Part shown: one piece after another, positions 20,251-31,485 of the stretch | How the letters are laid out: each line of letters starts with the position of its first letter | How positions within the stretch are numbered: the first letter of the stretch is position 1 | DNA from: Isoetes taiwanensis | Lineage: Eukaryota; Streptophyta; Lycopodiopsida; Isoetales; Isoetaceae | Length of the DNA: 64,000 nucleotides | NCBI GenBank assembly: GCA_021234155.1 | Contig: JAJEKV010000261.1 | Location: 62,001 to 126,000 of the forward strand | Direction of reading: 5' to 3' | Notes under the pieces: model-generated | Seen by the model: only the letters and a program-made list of their open reading frames with translations | What the model was told of the DNA's origin: nothing | The model's database searches: none | Translations under genes and position numbers: made by a program

Positions 20251-20840
20251 TTGTGATAACCATTATGCCACTTGTGTTATGATCCAACCGGCTTGCCAAA
20301 TGTAAATGAGGCTCTATCAATGAGTTCCCAGCATTCAAACACAATGGTAATTGTGATTAGAAACATTAACCCAATGCAGAACATAGATAAAACTTAGCAA
20401 TTCATATGCTCCATGGGATCAGAGGACACGTTTAAACTGTGTTTGCTATCGGCCAAACAAATCAATTTAATTTGTGTTTATCTACAATAGAAGCTCCATT
20501 GAAATAGAATAGGTATGGACCTGCAAGTTTGAACATATATAAACATGTCAAACAACATAATAAATATATTTGCATGTTGCAATGCTAGAAGATATGCTTC
20601 AGTGATCGGTAACCATAGAATAGCACCTTACATGCATTAAGACTATGATTCCATATATCCTGAATAAAAAACATATGCTCAATTGGATTCGGGCAAAAGC
20701 AATTGAACAATCCCATAATCTAGGTATATAATTAAAATTACAATGCTCTTGATTGATGATAGGAAAACTAATATAACTCTGCAACCTTCACTACTCTGCA
20801 ATCTTCTACGACTAATATAAGCAATATAATTAGAGGAACA
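20250..20840. other. Spacer, nothing recognised
   Basis: AT-rich sequence without a supported gene; short frames here have no recognisable motifs. Confidence 0.5.
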
Positions 20841-21540
20841 TCAATCACATAAGCCTGCATACCCTGAATTGGTCCTTTGTTGCCACGAAGGAACCACATG
20901 TGGCATACCAACAAAACGATTTTGTTCAAATCCCTTTTGGCTGATCTTTGAATGTAATTCTCTACCCTTATCTAAGACTCCATCCAATACAACTATATGC
21001 TTTAAAGGTGCAAACTGCTGCATGCTTTTAAGGTTTGCCTTGTCTATGGCAGCTATATTGCCACAAGCTTTCATGCTGCAAATAGACACAACAGGATCTG
21101 GAGGCACATCCTCCAGCTGCATCTCATCAAAACAGCTCAATGCTTTCTGACGAGATCCATGTTCTGCATAGTTTTATAATAAGTGCAGTCCAATTAACAA
21201 CAACATGTCCTTGAAATTTTTGGTATACAGCATGCTGTGGTTATCCACAAACAATATGCCCTAATATGAGAGATGTCCAAGCATTTTTATTACGGGGAGA
21301 TAATTTGTTAAAGACTTGCTGGGTATCAGCACCACTACCACATTCAACAAACATAAGCACAAGATAATTACCCACTGTTGAATGTGCTTGCAATCCATTT
21401 CCGCAGATGTGGTTGCGAACCCCCTTGGCATATTCCAAGTTCCTATCTTGTCTGCATTTCTGTAAGTTACTAATAATGCCCTCTATCAGAGACTGCTCAT
21501 CCAAGCTGGCCAGACGACTCAGTGCCTTGTACCTATACAC
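20841..21540 (-). pseudogene. PPR protein pseudogene fragment
   Basis: Minus-strand reading shows pentatricopeptide repeats of the plant PLS type. The first piece (21540-21241) has LIEGIISNLQKCRQDRNLEY, HICGNGLQAHSTVGNYLVLM and WTSLILGHIVCG. After an in-frame stop it continues VVVNWTALI, then a frameshift, and the second piece (21140-20841) has SCFDEMQLEDVPPDPV, SICSMKACGNIAAIDK and GRELHSKISQKGFEQNRFVG. A short insertion splits AIDK from GRELHSK. PPR proteins bind organellar RNA for editing, splicing or stability. This copy has too few repeats and too many breaks to work. Confidence 0.75.
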
Positions 21541-22790
21541 CTTTAGAATGCATTTTTATCTAAATTCTTACCTTTTGTTGTTCCCTGGACGTCTGTATCA
21601 GAATGTGCAAAACACTACCCTGAACTTCATTTTAAACATAGAAATGAATCTGAACATGAATAGCCTTGAACTTCATCTTGTAAGTTAGAAGAGATAGAGC
21701 CATTCTTTTGGGCATTTTGGTTGCAAAATGTCTATATTCAGCTTGTCTTACTTGCCCCTAGTGAGGCTCTTTCTTCCAGCATCTTGCAAGCATCTGTGGT
21801 CTATTCAAAGCCCTATTCTACTTCAAATTTAATGCAACAATATATTGCATCTACAAGGACAATTACACAACTAAATATTGAATTAATTGTGGGCAAGGCA
21901 AAGAACTTGTTCCAGCATGCATTTCAGTCATCTATTGTGGGTTTACTCCAATCTTGTCACTGCAGGACAACAATAAAAGAGAACATCTAAGATGAGGTTA
22001 TTGATCGGGCATGTGCTAATAAACAAACTTTTTTCAACCCTAAAGGTCTCACTGTTGAGCCGTCCAAGCTTACAACAATTGAAAGAACAAGATTGATGTG
22101 ATAAAATGGCACATCTAGGCAAAATAGCACTAAATTTTGTAATTGTTTGCAATAAAAAAAGAACCCTCGTTTCTAAAGTCCCAACTTAATAATGCCAATG
22201 CTATGGTGTGCACATTGCTACTATGTCTGCAATAAATTTGTTACACCATGAAAGATATTATGGATCTGCAGAAGGACACTGCCTTGTATAGTCTCAATAA
22301 CTTGGCTTCGAATGAGAAAATATTCAGGTGCATCCGGCAAGAATGCATAGAAGAATTTTTTGTTGTATAGCTTTTTTCCCCAATCCAAGTAGTTCATAAC
22401 ATAGAGTAAGGACCATTCAAACTGCTTGTATGGCCTAAGTCAAAATATAAGAACTATCAATCTTAGAAAACAAAAGATAATACTTGGAGCATGCTCAACG
22501 TTCTCTAAGACTAGTGGCAGCAATCTAATGGAAGCTATTTTTGCAGCCTTTGAAGCAGAACTTTATATGCCTTTAAGGATGGATGATTTACGTACATACC
22601 AAGAGAGGCCTTCGCATTCTTTTGCTGACATTAAAGTGCGGATAAACAAGGACAGGTTCGAGTTTTAGAAGAATGAAAAGCAAGGTAAAAACTAAGGGCC
22701 CTACCATTGAGAGTTCAGAGAGAACTTACCGCAATGTCTATGTCCAGAATTTTTTGCAGAAGGATGTTTCCAAAGGCTGCTGTTAGACAG
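21541..22790. other. Spacer, nothing recognised
   Basis: No coding sequence that I can support. Short frames on both strands (for example 22426-22668) lack recognisable motifs. Confidence 0.45.
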
Positions 22791-23660
22791 AGATCAGTTA
22801 GTGCAATAGCATATAAAACAATGAATAAAATGTCGTATGTAGTAATGATGCAAGAATCATGAGAGGAATCGAAGAAAAGACAGCCCGTACTAACCTCAGC
22901 GCCAAAAATTGCTGGGGCGTGGCGTTTGAGAGAGGGATTTGCTGCTTATGGGAATGTACCTTGATAAATGTTGCAGCAATCGCATTTATAATAGGAATTT
23001 GATGCCAAAACTGTGGATTAGCAGCCAGAAAAGGCAGAGACTTAGAAGGCTTCTGTAAATGACTCATCCTTTTTGATGTATAACAGTGATTCATCAAGGG
23101 CGCATGCACTCTGATACAGCTTGGCTATGCTTCGTATTCTGGCAATGCTCGAATGCTTGTTTAGGAGGTTCATAACACAACTATACGGCAAGCCAAGAAG
23201 GCTTAGCAGGAGATCCACAAGCTCTTAACCTGCTTCTGCATACAGGATCCTTTCATCGGAATTTTTATAGATGCTCTCCTTAAATCTTCCAGAATCTTCT
23301 CCAATCTGGAAAGCGAATGCAAAAAATGAGTAGGTAAGATGCATGCAATGATATATGCTGGCATGGAAAAGGATAGAAAACCTAAAAAGATCTTGCTCGG
23401 CCCTGAAGTCGAAAAGCTACTGTTATGCAAGAAAATATCGCCAAGACCAACTAACGCACTTTGGCCGCCTCCTCTTAAGCAAAACGGTGGTTCCCATGGC
23501 TACAGTGGATGCAGGATGCAGCCGCGAAGAGAAGGAAGCCGACAAACGACGGAGTGGGAAGGAAATTACTGAATTTTTAGAATTTCCAGAACCGTTGATG
23601 CCGAAAATAAAAGATCCGACGGACATGAATTTTTTTAGCTTACGTGGCAAGACACATGAC
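22790..23660 (-). pseudogene. Possible 5-prime part of a decayed minus-strand gene
   Basis: Downstream (minus strand) of the conserved upstream block at 23635-23712, an ATG near 23495 opens MGTTVLLKRRRPKCVSWSWR, a basic stretch of the kind seen in organelle-targeted proteins. Later frames (23430-23203 and 23109-22798) show no known domain. It might be the leader of the PPR remnant at 20.8-21.5 kb; this is a weak inference from orientation and spacing. Confidence 0.25.
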
Positions 23661-23712
23661 ATATCTAGAATTGCAGGAAATCGGGCAGCTCGGGTTAGGC
23701 AACCCTGCTAAA
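23635..23712 (-). promoter_or_regulatory. Upstream block shared with 59255-59335
   Basis: On the minus strand: TAGCAGGGTTGCCTAACCC, then GCCCGATTTCCTGCAATTCT and CATGTGTCTTGCCACGTAAG. Nearly the same string occurs on the minus strand at 59255-59335. Both contain an ACGT core. Confidence 0.55.
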
Positions 23713-24012
23713 TAGGAGAAAAGGGAAAAGTGAGGGAGGGGAAAGAGGGGACGAACCTAGACAAACTCTTATAGCCCAGTAATGTTGGGCTTGATGTAGT
23801 ATTAACACGGCTGTAATGCATAGTTGGATGCAATTACTCCATAGTTATATGTAAATTATAACATGGAGTGATGTTTGATGTAAAATGTTAGTTGTAAGCT
23901 CCTCCATTCGATGTAATTCCACCCAACTACGCATTATGCTTGGTTGATGGGCAAGGGGGTTGTATGCCCTGCAAAACCACTTGTTGGCGACTTGGCCAAC
24001 ATAGGTTTTTGC

Positions 24013-24103
24013 TGCTTAACATAATACGTGAATATCGATTAATATTCACGTATTATGTTAAGCAACAAAAAATATCGATATACACGTATTATGTTAAGCA
24101 ACA
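24013..24103. repeat. Perfect 23-bp inverted repeat plus direct repeat
   Basis: TGCTTAACATAATACGTGAATAT-type arms of 23 bp lie at 24013-24035 and 24042-24064, separated by 6 bases. The right arm's CACGTATTATGTTAAGCAAC recurs as a direct copy at about 24083-24102. Would form a stable cruciform or RNA hairpin. Confidence 0.85.
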
Positions 24104-24251
24104 AATTATTGATGTAGGGAAACTGTTTGAGCATATCATTTATCTGGCCAACAGGGCTTCATTGTGCTTATTCTTCCTATCTGATTTTGGAAGATCAAAT
24201 GTTGTAACATCTTCTATATTAATAGAAAACCACCTTGCCTTAAAAAAAAAA

Positions 24252-24411
24252 AACAAGGTGCTGCGCACGGAGGGTTGCCCTCCGTGACCCGAGAGTGAAA
24301 TGGCTTAAATCACACTTCAAGGTCATGTTTTCGAGCATATACTGACATATATTTGGAATATGCCACAAACCCACATGGATGAGGGTTTTCCCCTTAGGGG
24401 CAACCCAAAAA
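24252..24411 (+). mobile_element. SINE-like fragment sharing a 3-prime tail with the element at 29331
   Basis: The last 55 bases (about 24355-24411: ATATGCC, CCCACAT, GAGGGTTTTCCCCTTAGGGG, CAACCC and a short A-run) match the tail of the SINE at 29331-29569. The head contains a hairpin ACGGAGGGTTGCCCTCCGT (24267-24285). The 5-prime half differs, so this is either an old copy or another family with the same tail. Confidence 0.45.
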
Positions 24412-24859
24412 ACTGGACTCAAACATATCAGTGGAATGCTATTTCCATGCCCAACATAATTCATAAGGCAAGGCATTCAAATACGCTAATAACTGACAAA
24501 TTGAATGTTGCAAATAGGAAAAAGAAACACAATCCATTGATTCCATTCAAACCTTGAACATATCGAAAGACGAGAAGCAAGAATGATGATTTCGTTGGTC
24601 TTTTAGTTTTCTTTATCGGGGCTCAACACATGCACGCACTGTAGCTCGGTTCTCCAAGATTTAAGGAATTCGAATTTTTATTACTATTTTTGTTTTCTAA
24701 ATTTGAAATTAAGATTTCCAACCACCTTTATTGATTTTAGTACTAAACTGGGGGACAAAAGGGACATCGAAAATGAGACACCCCAGTGTGCAGACATTTG
24801 TTTGGTTCTAAAACTACAAGGTTGAATCCATTATTAATGTTCGACATTTTATGGTAGAG

Positions 24860-24960
24860 TATATCTCTCAATATTGAATGGCGTGGAAGACGATCTTGAA
24901 TATGTGGGATTTGAACCCACATTATGCCCAAAATCTAAGCATATCAAAGTGTAATTATAA
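24860..24960 (-). other. tRNA-like B-box region, possible old SINE
   Basis: On the minus strand, TGTGGGTTCAAATCCCACA (about 24898-24916) is a good T-arm/B-box with paired stem. An A-box and a full cloverleaf could not be built, so this is not called a tRNA gene. Confidence 0.35.
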
Positions 24961-26860
24961 TGGCTAAGAGATAGCCATGAAGCAACCACCATCCATGAGT
25001 ATTCATGTTCACAATGAATATATTACATCCAAGAGGCCCTTACAATCTATAAGGTACTCTATAATCATTTTCTTTGCCAAGGCTTGTATCATGAATCTAT
25101 GTTTTTGTTTCTAGCATTTTCTTCAAGCCAATGTGGTTGTTTAGAACTTGGCGATATCAAACATATGGCAAAGAAATCGTAATCATGTTGCTTGCCTAGG
25201 AGTAACAATTTACTTCTTATATTCTATGATATACAATAACCTTAGCTACAAGGCTTTTCTAAAATACTACAAACCACGGAAAGAAATGCTATTATATCCT
25301 ATAACGCCTTGTTTAAGGAGCCGCACCACACTTTGGAGCACATGTTCATGCAATGTGATCTGTTTGAAGAAGAGTTAAACAACACACGCAATTCAAAATC
25401 ATCTACTTGTACTAAACCATTAATTTGAAAGGCTGATTTGCTTCAAAACGCACCCCAACCCTTTATAGTTGCATTCATTATGTTTTATGGCCCTCCCTTT
25501 CACTAGCTGGAAATCTATCCATTCATACTGTGTATCTTTATCATCTGCTCAACACATGTGAGCCAATGCTCCACACTTCTCGCAAATCACAAATGCTTGC
25601 TACCTTCAGGGGATTTATTTATTTTGAATACTTCTACAGTTTTTTTATACAATACCTATACATAACCATCTCAAGTTAGAAATATACGTTCTTACAATTG
25701 GGTCACTTCATACAGCGCTGATGATATGGCCAATGCAAGAGAGCTCTTCATGCATATGGCTAGTCCAAAGAGAGCTCTTCACAGAGTACCAGCCCATCCC
25801 AGTATTAGAGAAAGAAAAGTGAAGATTGGCAACGGCCTACTTAAAATTGAAGGAGATGGATATGTAGAACTCAACAGCAATTGAATCTATTGTATATATC
25901 TGAACTGGAAGTTAATATCCTTTTCAGGTCGGGATTTTTTTCCGCCGTGGTTAAATTTGCTTGAAAATACACATAAGAAAAATAACCCGTCCATAAATTC
26001 TTTCCTTTTGTTTTTGTTTTTTTTTGCATTCTTAGCATATATGATGGGTCTTTTTATTGCATTGCAACATTTAAATTACAATATCCACAAATATGGAAGT
26101 CACATTAATTCTATCACACATCTTATATTCTACGATATTTGTGAGTATGCATTAAGACCTCCAGATTGTTTGTGCTCATAAAGGTTGAATTAATGCTCCT
26201 ACTTTGACAGGGTTATATGGCATGGAACACATTAAATCATTGTCTTATGATGTCGAGCCTCGTTGAACAAGAATGGTAAACCATTTTTTTGACAAAAAAA
26301 AAAAAATCGTACAGCAAAAGATTGTTATTTGGCAATTTGTCGTATCATTATTCTTTCTTCTTTGTCCTACTTACATTCTACTTTCATTCCTTTTTTACCC
26401 TATCCTTATTTACAAATTAGTCTAATCAATCATGTTATCACACCATGATTATTTGCATTCAATCCATGATCTTTAGAATGTAGGACTTCCCCACTAATAT
26501 GCCTTCTCAACCACATTGCCAACCATGTTCTAACACAAGCGCATGCAGAAACATTTGGTATATAGACCATATTACCATGATGACCCCGGAGACTTTATGT
26601 AAAAGCTGCTTGAGGTTGCGGCAGGGATAATAGAAGTGTAGAAAGCTCTTTCATTATTTACACCATAGATTTGCCCCTCATAACCCCCGGGCATACCTTG
26701 ATTTTGCCTCTTAATGACTTACTTCTAGATTGTTACTCCTGTTCATTAATTTCGCTTGCCACTTGCTCCTTGTCCATAGGCGAGCCATAAGGAGTCCTGT
26801 GTGGTAGCGAAGGCAAAGCTTGAAGACAAATTTTTCGACCCGCCAATAGCCTTGAGAAGA
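24961..26860. other. Spacer, nothing recognised
   Basis: AT-rich, with small frames lacking known motifs and an A-run near 26297. No feature can be supported. Confidence 0.5.
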
Positions 26861-26872
26861 CCTTGTGACACG

Positions 26873-28702
26873 TTACACGTTCGCTTTTGGTGATCCATTA
26901 GAGGTGGACTGTCCTTCCCTTAACATTTTCAGGCATCGCTGCGTCCTCGGCAGTTCAATCGCATCCGATTTACCTTGAGAAGTAGATTGTTCAGTGGCCA
27001 AACTATCCTTGATATCAAATACAGAGGATATATCAAAGGGTGATGCCATTCTACCATACTTCAATCGGTGCTCAAGTGTTCCATGTCTCCGTTTGACAAT
27101 AATATACCCGTTGTAAAAAATGATGGTGGCGGTCGCAAAGGATGTTGAGCCATTTGGAGTGATTGTACATAATTCACTAAGTTCATTCCATTGTGGTATT
27201 TGTTGCTCAACTCCCACGTTTTTATGATGCAAAGGCTTCAATTCTGTTCATTCTTCGATCCACATTAGTAGCACCCATTCTACTACATAGGTTCTCCTCG
27301 TTGATTCATTTCTACCATCCCGTTATGCTAGCGACCATGATGCGAGAAGAGGCTAACTGTAATTTTCCAATGCACTCAATAAGGGTGTTTAATGACAATT
27401 CAACAATGATAATAAATCATGATGATGTGATATTGGACCGTTTGAGCACATCGCCGCAAGTATACTAAAGTGTTAGAACTTACAATGGTGGTGCAGTGTG
27501 GGGTAATTGGGGAAACTGTACGAGGAAGAAGGCGGATTTGACTTTGTATCATGTGGTTGACTTCCATCTAAAATTACGCTAGTCTCGGCAGTAATTCGAT
27601 GTATCGGGATCAGCATCAGCGTAAGACTCTTGCTCTTGACATCTAAAGGTTGAGAAAGAAAAATTTATCTCACTTAAAAGTTTCCAAGGAAGATAAGCAT
27701 CACACATATATACCTTTCTTCTTTCCAAACATGTTCTTACACGTACCGTTACATCGGCATCCTTTGAGCAACCAACGCCCGACTGATATAAAAGAGAAGT
27801 TCAAACAAAAGATCAAATGATAAATAGGTTATCCTAGCACAAGAAGCACCTGGTAACATTCACGGTATCTTTTTAGACAATGTGACTTCTTGCAGTTCGG
27901 TAGCGCTTATGTCTAGCGGAGATGTCGACATGTCGGTGCATGGGTCTGCATAAAGAAACAAATATGAGATGATGTCATTTCACAAATCATTAATCACAAA
28001 ACATACCTATTTATTTGTTGAGAAGACTAAGCCCTGAACAATTTTGGGTGCAAATGCAAGGGGATTGCAAGATTCTACTTGCTTCAGTGTTTCCAAAACC
28101 TGTCTCTCGGCATATTCGGGCTTATTGAAACATCCATGACAAGCACAAGAGTCCACACAACACACACACACACCAAAGAACCAAAGCATTCACAATACAG
28201 ATACCAAACGTCCAACAATGATTTAGCTATAACAGAGGGCAACCAACGCCTTAGATAAAAAAAGAAGTTCAAGAAAAGATCAAATGATAAATAGGTTATC
28301 CTAGCACAAGAAGCACCCGGTAACATTCACGGCATCTTTTTAGACAATGTGACTTCTTGCAGTTCTACCGGCGCTTATGTCTAGAAGTGATGCCGACATG
28401 TTAGTGCATGGGTCCCTGCATAAAGAAACAAATATGAGATGATGTCATTTCACAAATCATTAATCACAAAACATACCTTATTTGTTGGAGAGGACTCAAG
28501 CCCTGAACAATTTTGGGTGCAAATGCAAAGGGATTGCGTGATTCTACTTGCTTCCGTGTTTCCAAAACTGTCTCGACATATTCGGGCTTATTGAAACATC
28601 CATGACAAGCACAAGAGTCCACACAACACACACACCAGCAGCAAAGCATTCACAATACCTGTATACCAAACGTCCAACAATGATTTAGCTATAACAGAGG
28701 GC
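26873..28702 (-). pseudogene. TSO1-like CXC (TCX/CPP family) gene, broken, with duplicated exon
   Basis: On the minus strand, 28658-28477 reads YCECFAAGV, then VDSCACHGCFNKPEY, VLETRKQVESRN and AFAPKIVQG: the first CXC motif and the conserved hinge of CPP/TCX proteins, which bind CHR-type DNA elements through cysteine-rich CXC pairs. The second CXC follows at about 27785-27714 (GCRCNGTCKNMFGKKK) with a donor at 27713. A C-terminal frame (27241-26873) has WNELSELCTITPNGSTSF and LKMLREGQSTSNGSPK. A 2-base GT gain in the GTGTGT run near 28625-28632 shifts the CXC1 frame. Upstream exons were not found. The frame damage argues for a pseudogene. Confidence 0.7.
27768..28702. repeat. 0.47-kb tandem duplication of the CXC1 exon region
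   Basis: Copy 1 spans 27768-28238 and copy 2 28239-28702 (period 471), each with the exon, both flanking intron parts and GCAACCAACGCC at the left edge. Copy 2 keeps the acceptor ATACAG|GTATTG and donor AAG|GTATGT. Copy 1 has lost the acceptor (GGTATCTGTATTG) and carries a longer GT run. Confidence 0.85.
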
Positions 28703-29330
28703 CTGGAGTGGCATGATAATGAATCAAATCAAATATAACATAGATTGCTGGCTGGAAATGTCAAGCTTGTCCATTTAAATGTACACATCATAAATTTCCC
28801 ACCTGAATGGTTTAGTGCTTCTCCCGCTTGGCAGTCTCACTTCAAGCAAAGATTATAGCTAATACCAAAGTAGGGAGAACTTGCTACAAAAGTATGACTT
28901 ACATGGTATAAGATTTACCTTTTATCTTACCACTGAAATATTTAAAACATCATTTCTTTTCTTTTCAAAAGCCTGTTCATTACTAAACTATCCCAATAAC
29001 ATTCTTCTTGAGAAATAAAGAAATGTTCTTTTCAATCAAACCTTACCTTCTGGCTTTGTGGCAACTAAAATCGCCTCCATTGCCAGAATCGCTTCCATTG
29101 CACCTGTAATACATGGGCGACCTTGAAGCCTTGAAATGTACCCGACTTGGCGATTCCATGCAAAATCGGACCCGGCTATTAAATCTTTGCTTGCTTGGTT
29201 TGCACCATCCGTCACGCATCATATTGCTGGCAATATCCAGATCTTTAAAAGATGGGGGATGGTTTTATTTTTGTTATTAATGGCAGCTATGGCGGAAAGA
29301 TAGATACATACAATGCTCAAAGGGATAGGC
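28703..29330. other. Spacer, possible remnant of upstream TCX sequence
   Basis: No frame with recognisable motifs. Position suggests the missing 5-prime exons of the TCX pseudogene should be here, but none was found. Confidence 0.35.
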
Positions 29331-29569
29331 TCTGATAGAAAATCTTGTGAGCTACTTGGGATCTCCTATAGAATGGATCTTGGTTCACGGTTCGAACACC
29401 AGCGACCACCAATTTGGACCACCAACATCGTAGAGAGCATTTACATGAAAGAGCCGGTTTTAGCAAATCCACCATAGATTGGGCATATCCCAATATATAC
29501 GGATATGCCCACATACCCACATAAACGAGGGTTTGCCCCCCTAGGGGCAACCCAAAAAAAAAAAAAAAA
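29331..29569 (+). mobile_element. tRNA-derived SINE
   Basis: About 239 bp ending in an A-run (about 29554-29569). A B-box GGTTCGAACACC lies at 29389-29400, and an A-box-like TGAGCTACTTGG lies about 40 bases before it (29348-29359). The tail has a palindromic GGGTTTGCCCCCCTAGGGG segment and CAACCC before the As. Imperfect target duplication: GGATAGGC (29323-29330) and GGATAAGC (29570-29577). The B-box is transcribed by RNA polymerase III in active SINEs; such elements rely on a partner LINE. Confidence 0.65.
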
Positions 29570-29787
29570 GGATAAGCAACAAAAACCTATGTTTTTATAA
29601 GACATGTGGTCTAATATGCCGCACGTCGTATGAATGACATATACGAAGATGTCTTATACGTATTGGGCAGTCATAAAATAGGACAGACCATGGAAAAAGG
29701 CCCTAATTATTAGGGCAACGGAAGGAAAAACAAAAAGGGTGCCTTTTTTTGTAGAAGCGTGGTTTTTTTGGGCATTAGGTTGGGAAG

Positions 29788-31485
29788 ATGTGGAAGTCGG
29801 AGATGCGAAGGAACGGCTTATTGCCTGCGCTTTGTGTTCAATCTGTGGATGCAGAAAACGACCGGCCGAATCCCGCACAAAGCAGGGCAATTCTGAGAAC
29901 AAGAAATCAGAAGAAATGTTTAGATCTTCAAAGGCCAAATCCCACAGAAGTTCCTGCAGACAACAGAGAAAGCAAAGGGGAAGTCAACCAGAATAATGGT
30001 GCAGAGTGTAACGCAGCAAATTTGGTAGAAAACAGGGTAGAAGCTCTGGTAACAAGGAAGGAAGAAAACAGAGCAGAAAGCTGGCCACGTCCTGCAGAAA
30101 ATAGAGGAATTGCGAGAACAGGACAGAAATCGAGGCCAGATCCGATAGAGAGCAGAGAAGATGCTGCTGAAAACAGGGAAAATGAAGGAGAAGGCAACCG
30201 GGAAAGGTGCGCAGGTTGTAACAGGGAAAATCTGGTGGAAAACAGAGTAGAAGCTTTTGGAACAGGGAAAGAAGAAGACAGAGCAGAAAGCTGGCCAGAC
30301 CTTGCAGAGAGCAGGAAAACTTTGAGAACACCTAATCAAAAGAAAGCTTTAGATGTTATAAAGCCAAATCTGGTTGAAGACCCTGCGAAAAACAGGGAAA
30401 ACAAACAGAAAGGATGGGCAGGTTATAATATGGAAAATCTAGATATTAGAGAAGCTTCAGAAACAGTGGAAGTAGAGAAGAACCGAGTAAACCCTAACAG
30501 GGTACATCCAAGTTCTGAAGAAAACAGGGAAATGTCAAGAATAGGGAATGGGTGGGAGCCAAGTCCTTCAAGGACTGGCAAAGAAGAAGAAGTTAAGCAG
30601 AAAAGAGTGCCAGCCACTCCATGGATGAAAGCCTTGAAAATGCTTTCTCAAGATGGACAAGCACAGCCACTTAGGTCTGGCCCAAAACAAAAAAGGGCTG
30701 AATTAGAAGGATTAACAGAGCAGGAAAGATTTGATGAAAGAGGAAATGGGATATTGAGGGTAAAGAGAACCAAATATTTTGAGTGTTTTGAGACTATCAA
30801 GGGCACATTAGTGAATGTTTTGAAGGGTTTGGAGCTTCACTGCGGTATCTTCGATGAGCGGGAGCAGGCCAAGTTGGTGGCCATGGTGATGGATTTTCAG
30901 GAAAAGGGGCGCAAAGGGCAGCTCATGGACCGCACTTACTCCGAGCCGAGGAAATGGATGCGAGGTAAGGGCAGAATTACTCTACAATTTGGCTGCTGCT
31001 ACAATTATGCTGTTGATAAAAATGGTAGACCCCCTGGCATTGCACAGGATGAAAATGTTGATCCCCTCCCTCCTTTGCTCATTTCTGCGATCTGCCGTCT
31101 TGTGTCGTGGCGCGTCTTGCCATCATCCTGCATCCCTGATAGCTGCATTGTTAACATCTATGATGAGGGGGATTGTATACCCCCTCATATTGATCACCAT
31201 GATTTTGTGAGACCTTTCTGCACAGTTTCCCTCCTTAGTGAATGTAACATTGTATTTGGTTCCTCTCTCCAAGTTGATGCCCCTGGAGAATTCAGTGGAT
31301 CTTTCTCCCTTCCCCTTCCTGTTGGCTCTGTCCTTGTTATTAATGGTAATGGAGCTGATGTTGCTAAGCATGCCATCCCTGCTGTGCCCACCAAGCGCAT
31401 GTCGATCACCTTTCGTCGCATGGATCCTGCCAAAAGACCTTGGTCTTATAAACTTCCACCCCAGCTTCAGGAACTAGTTTCTTAA
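29788..31485 (+). CDS. ALKBH9/10-type 2OG-Fe(II) dioxygenase (RNA demethylase-like), single exon
   Basis: 565 codons, intact. Residues about 330-545 are the AlkB-like domain: ELHCGIFDEREQ, FGCCYNYAVDKNGRPPGI, IPDSCIVNIYDEGDCIPPHI, FSLPLPVGSVLVINGNGADV and AVPTKRMSITFRRM. Iron ligands are visible as H467 and D469 (HID) and H528 (AKHAIP); the Arg residues of ITFRR (543-544) fit 2-oxoglutarate binding. The closest relatives by wording are plant ALKBH9/ALKBH10 proteins, which remove N6-methyladenine from mRNA. The first 240 residues contain three degenerate repeats of about 70 residues built on NLVENRVEA, EENRAESW and Q.SR, charged and probably disordered. The start at 29788 is the first ATG of the open frame. 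No introns, unlike typical relatives, so a retrocopy origin is possible. Confidence 0.88.
   Translation: MWKSEMRRNGLLPALCVQSVDAENDRPNPAQSRAILRTRNQKKCLDLQRPNPTEVPADNRESKGEVNQNNGAECNAANLVENRVEALVTRKEENRAESWPRPAENRGIARTGQKSRPDPIESREDAAENRENEGEGNRERCAGCNRENLVENRVEAFGTGKEEDRAESWPDLAESRKTLRTPNQKKALDVIKPNLVEDPAKNRENKQKGWAGYNMENLDIREASETVEVEKNRVNPNRVHPSSEENREMSRIGNGWEPSPSRTGKEEEVKQKRVPATPWMKALKMLSQDGQAQPLRSGPKQKRAELEGLTEQERFDERGNGILRVKRTKYFECFETIKGTLVNVLKGLELHCGIFDEREQAKLVAMVMDFQEKGRKGQLMDRTYSEPRKWMRGKGRITLQFGCCYNYAVDKNGRPPGIAQDENVDPLPPLLISAICRLVSWRVLPSSCIPDSCIVNIYDEGDCIPPHIDHHDFVRPFCTVSLLSECNIVFGSSLQVDAPGEFSGSFSLPLPVGSVLVINGNGADVAKHAIPAVPTKRMSITFRRMDPAKRPWSYKLPPQLQELVS

Noticed and set aside
24898-24916. 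tRNA gene
   Set aside because: Only the T-arm fits; no acceptor stem, D-arm or A-box could be built.
29920-30339. Minus-strand frames opposite the ALKBH gene
   Set aside because: Antisense shadow of the repetitive N-terminus.
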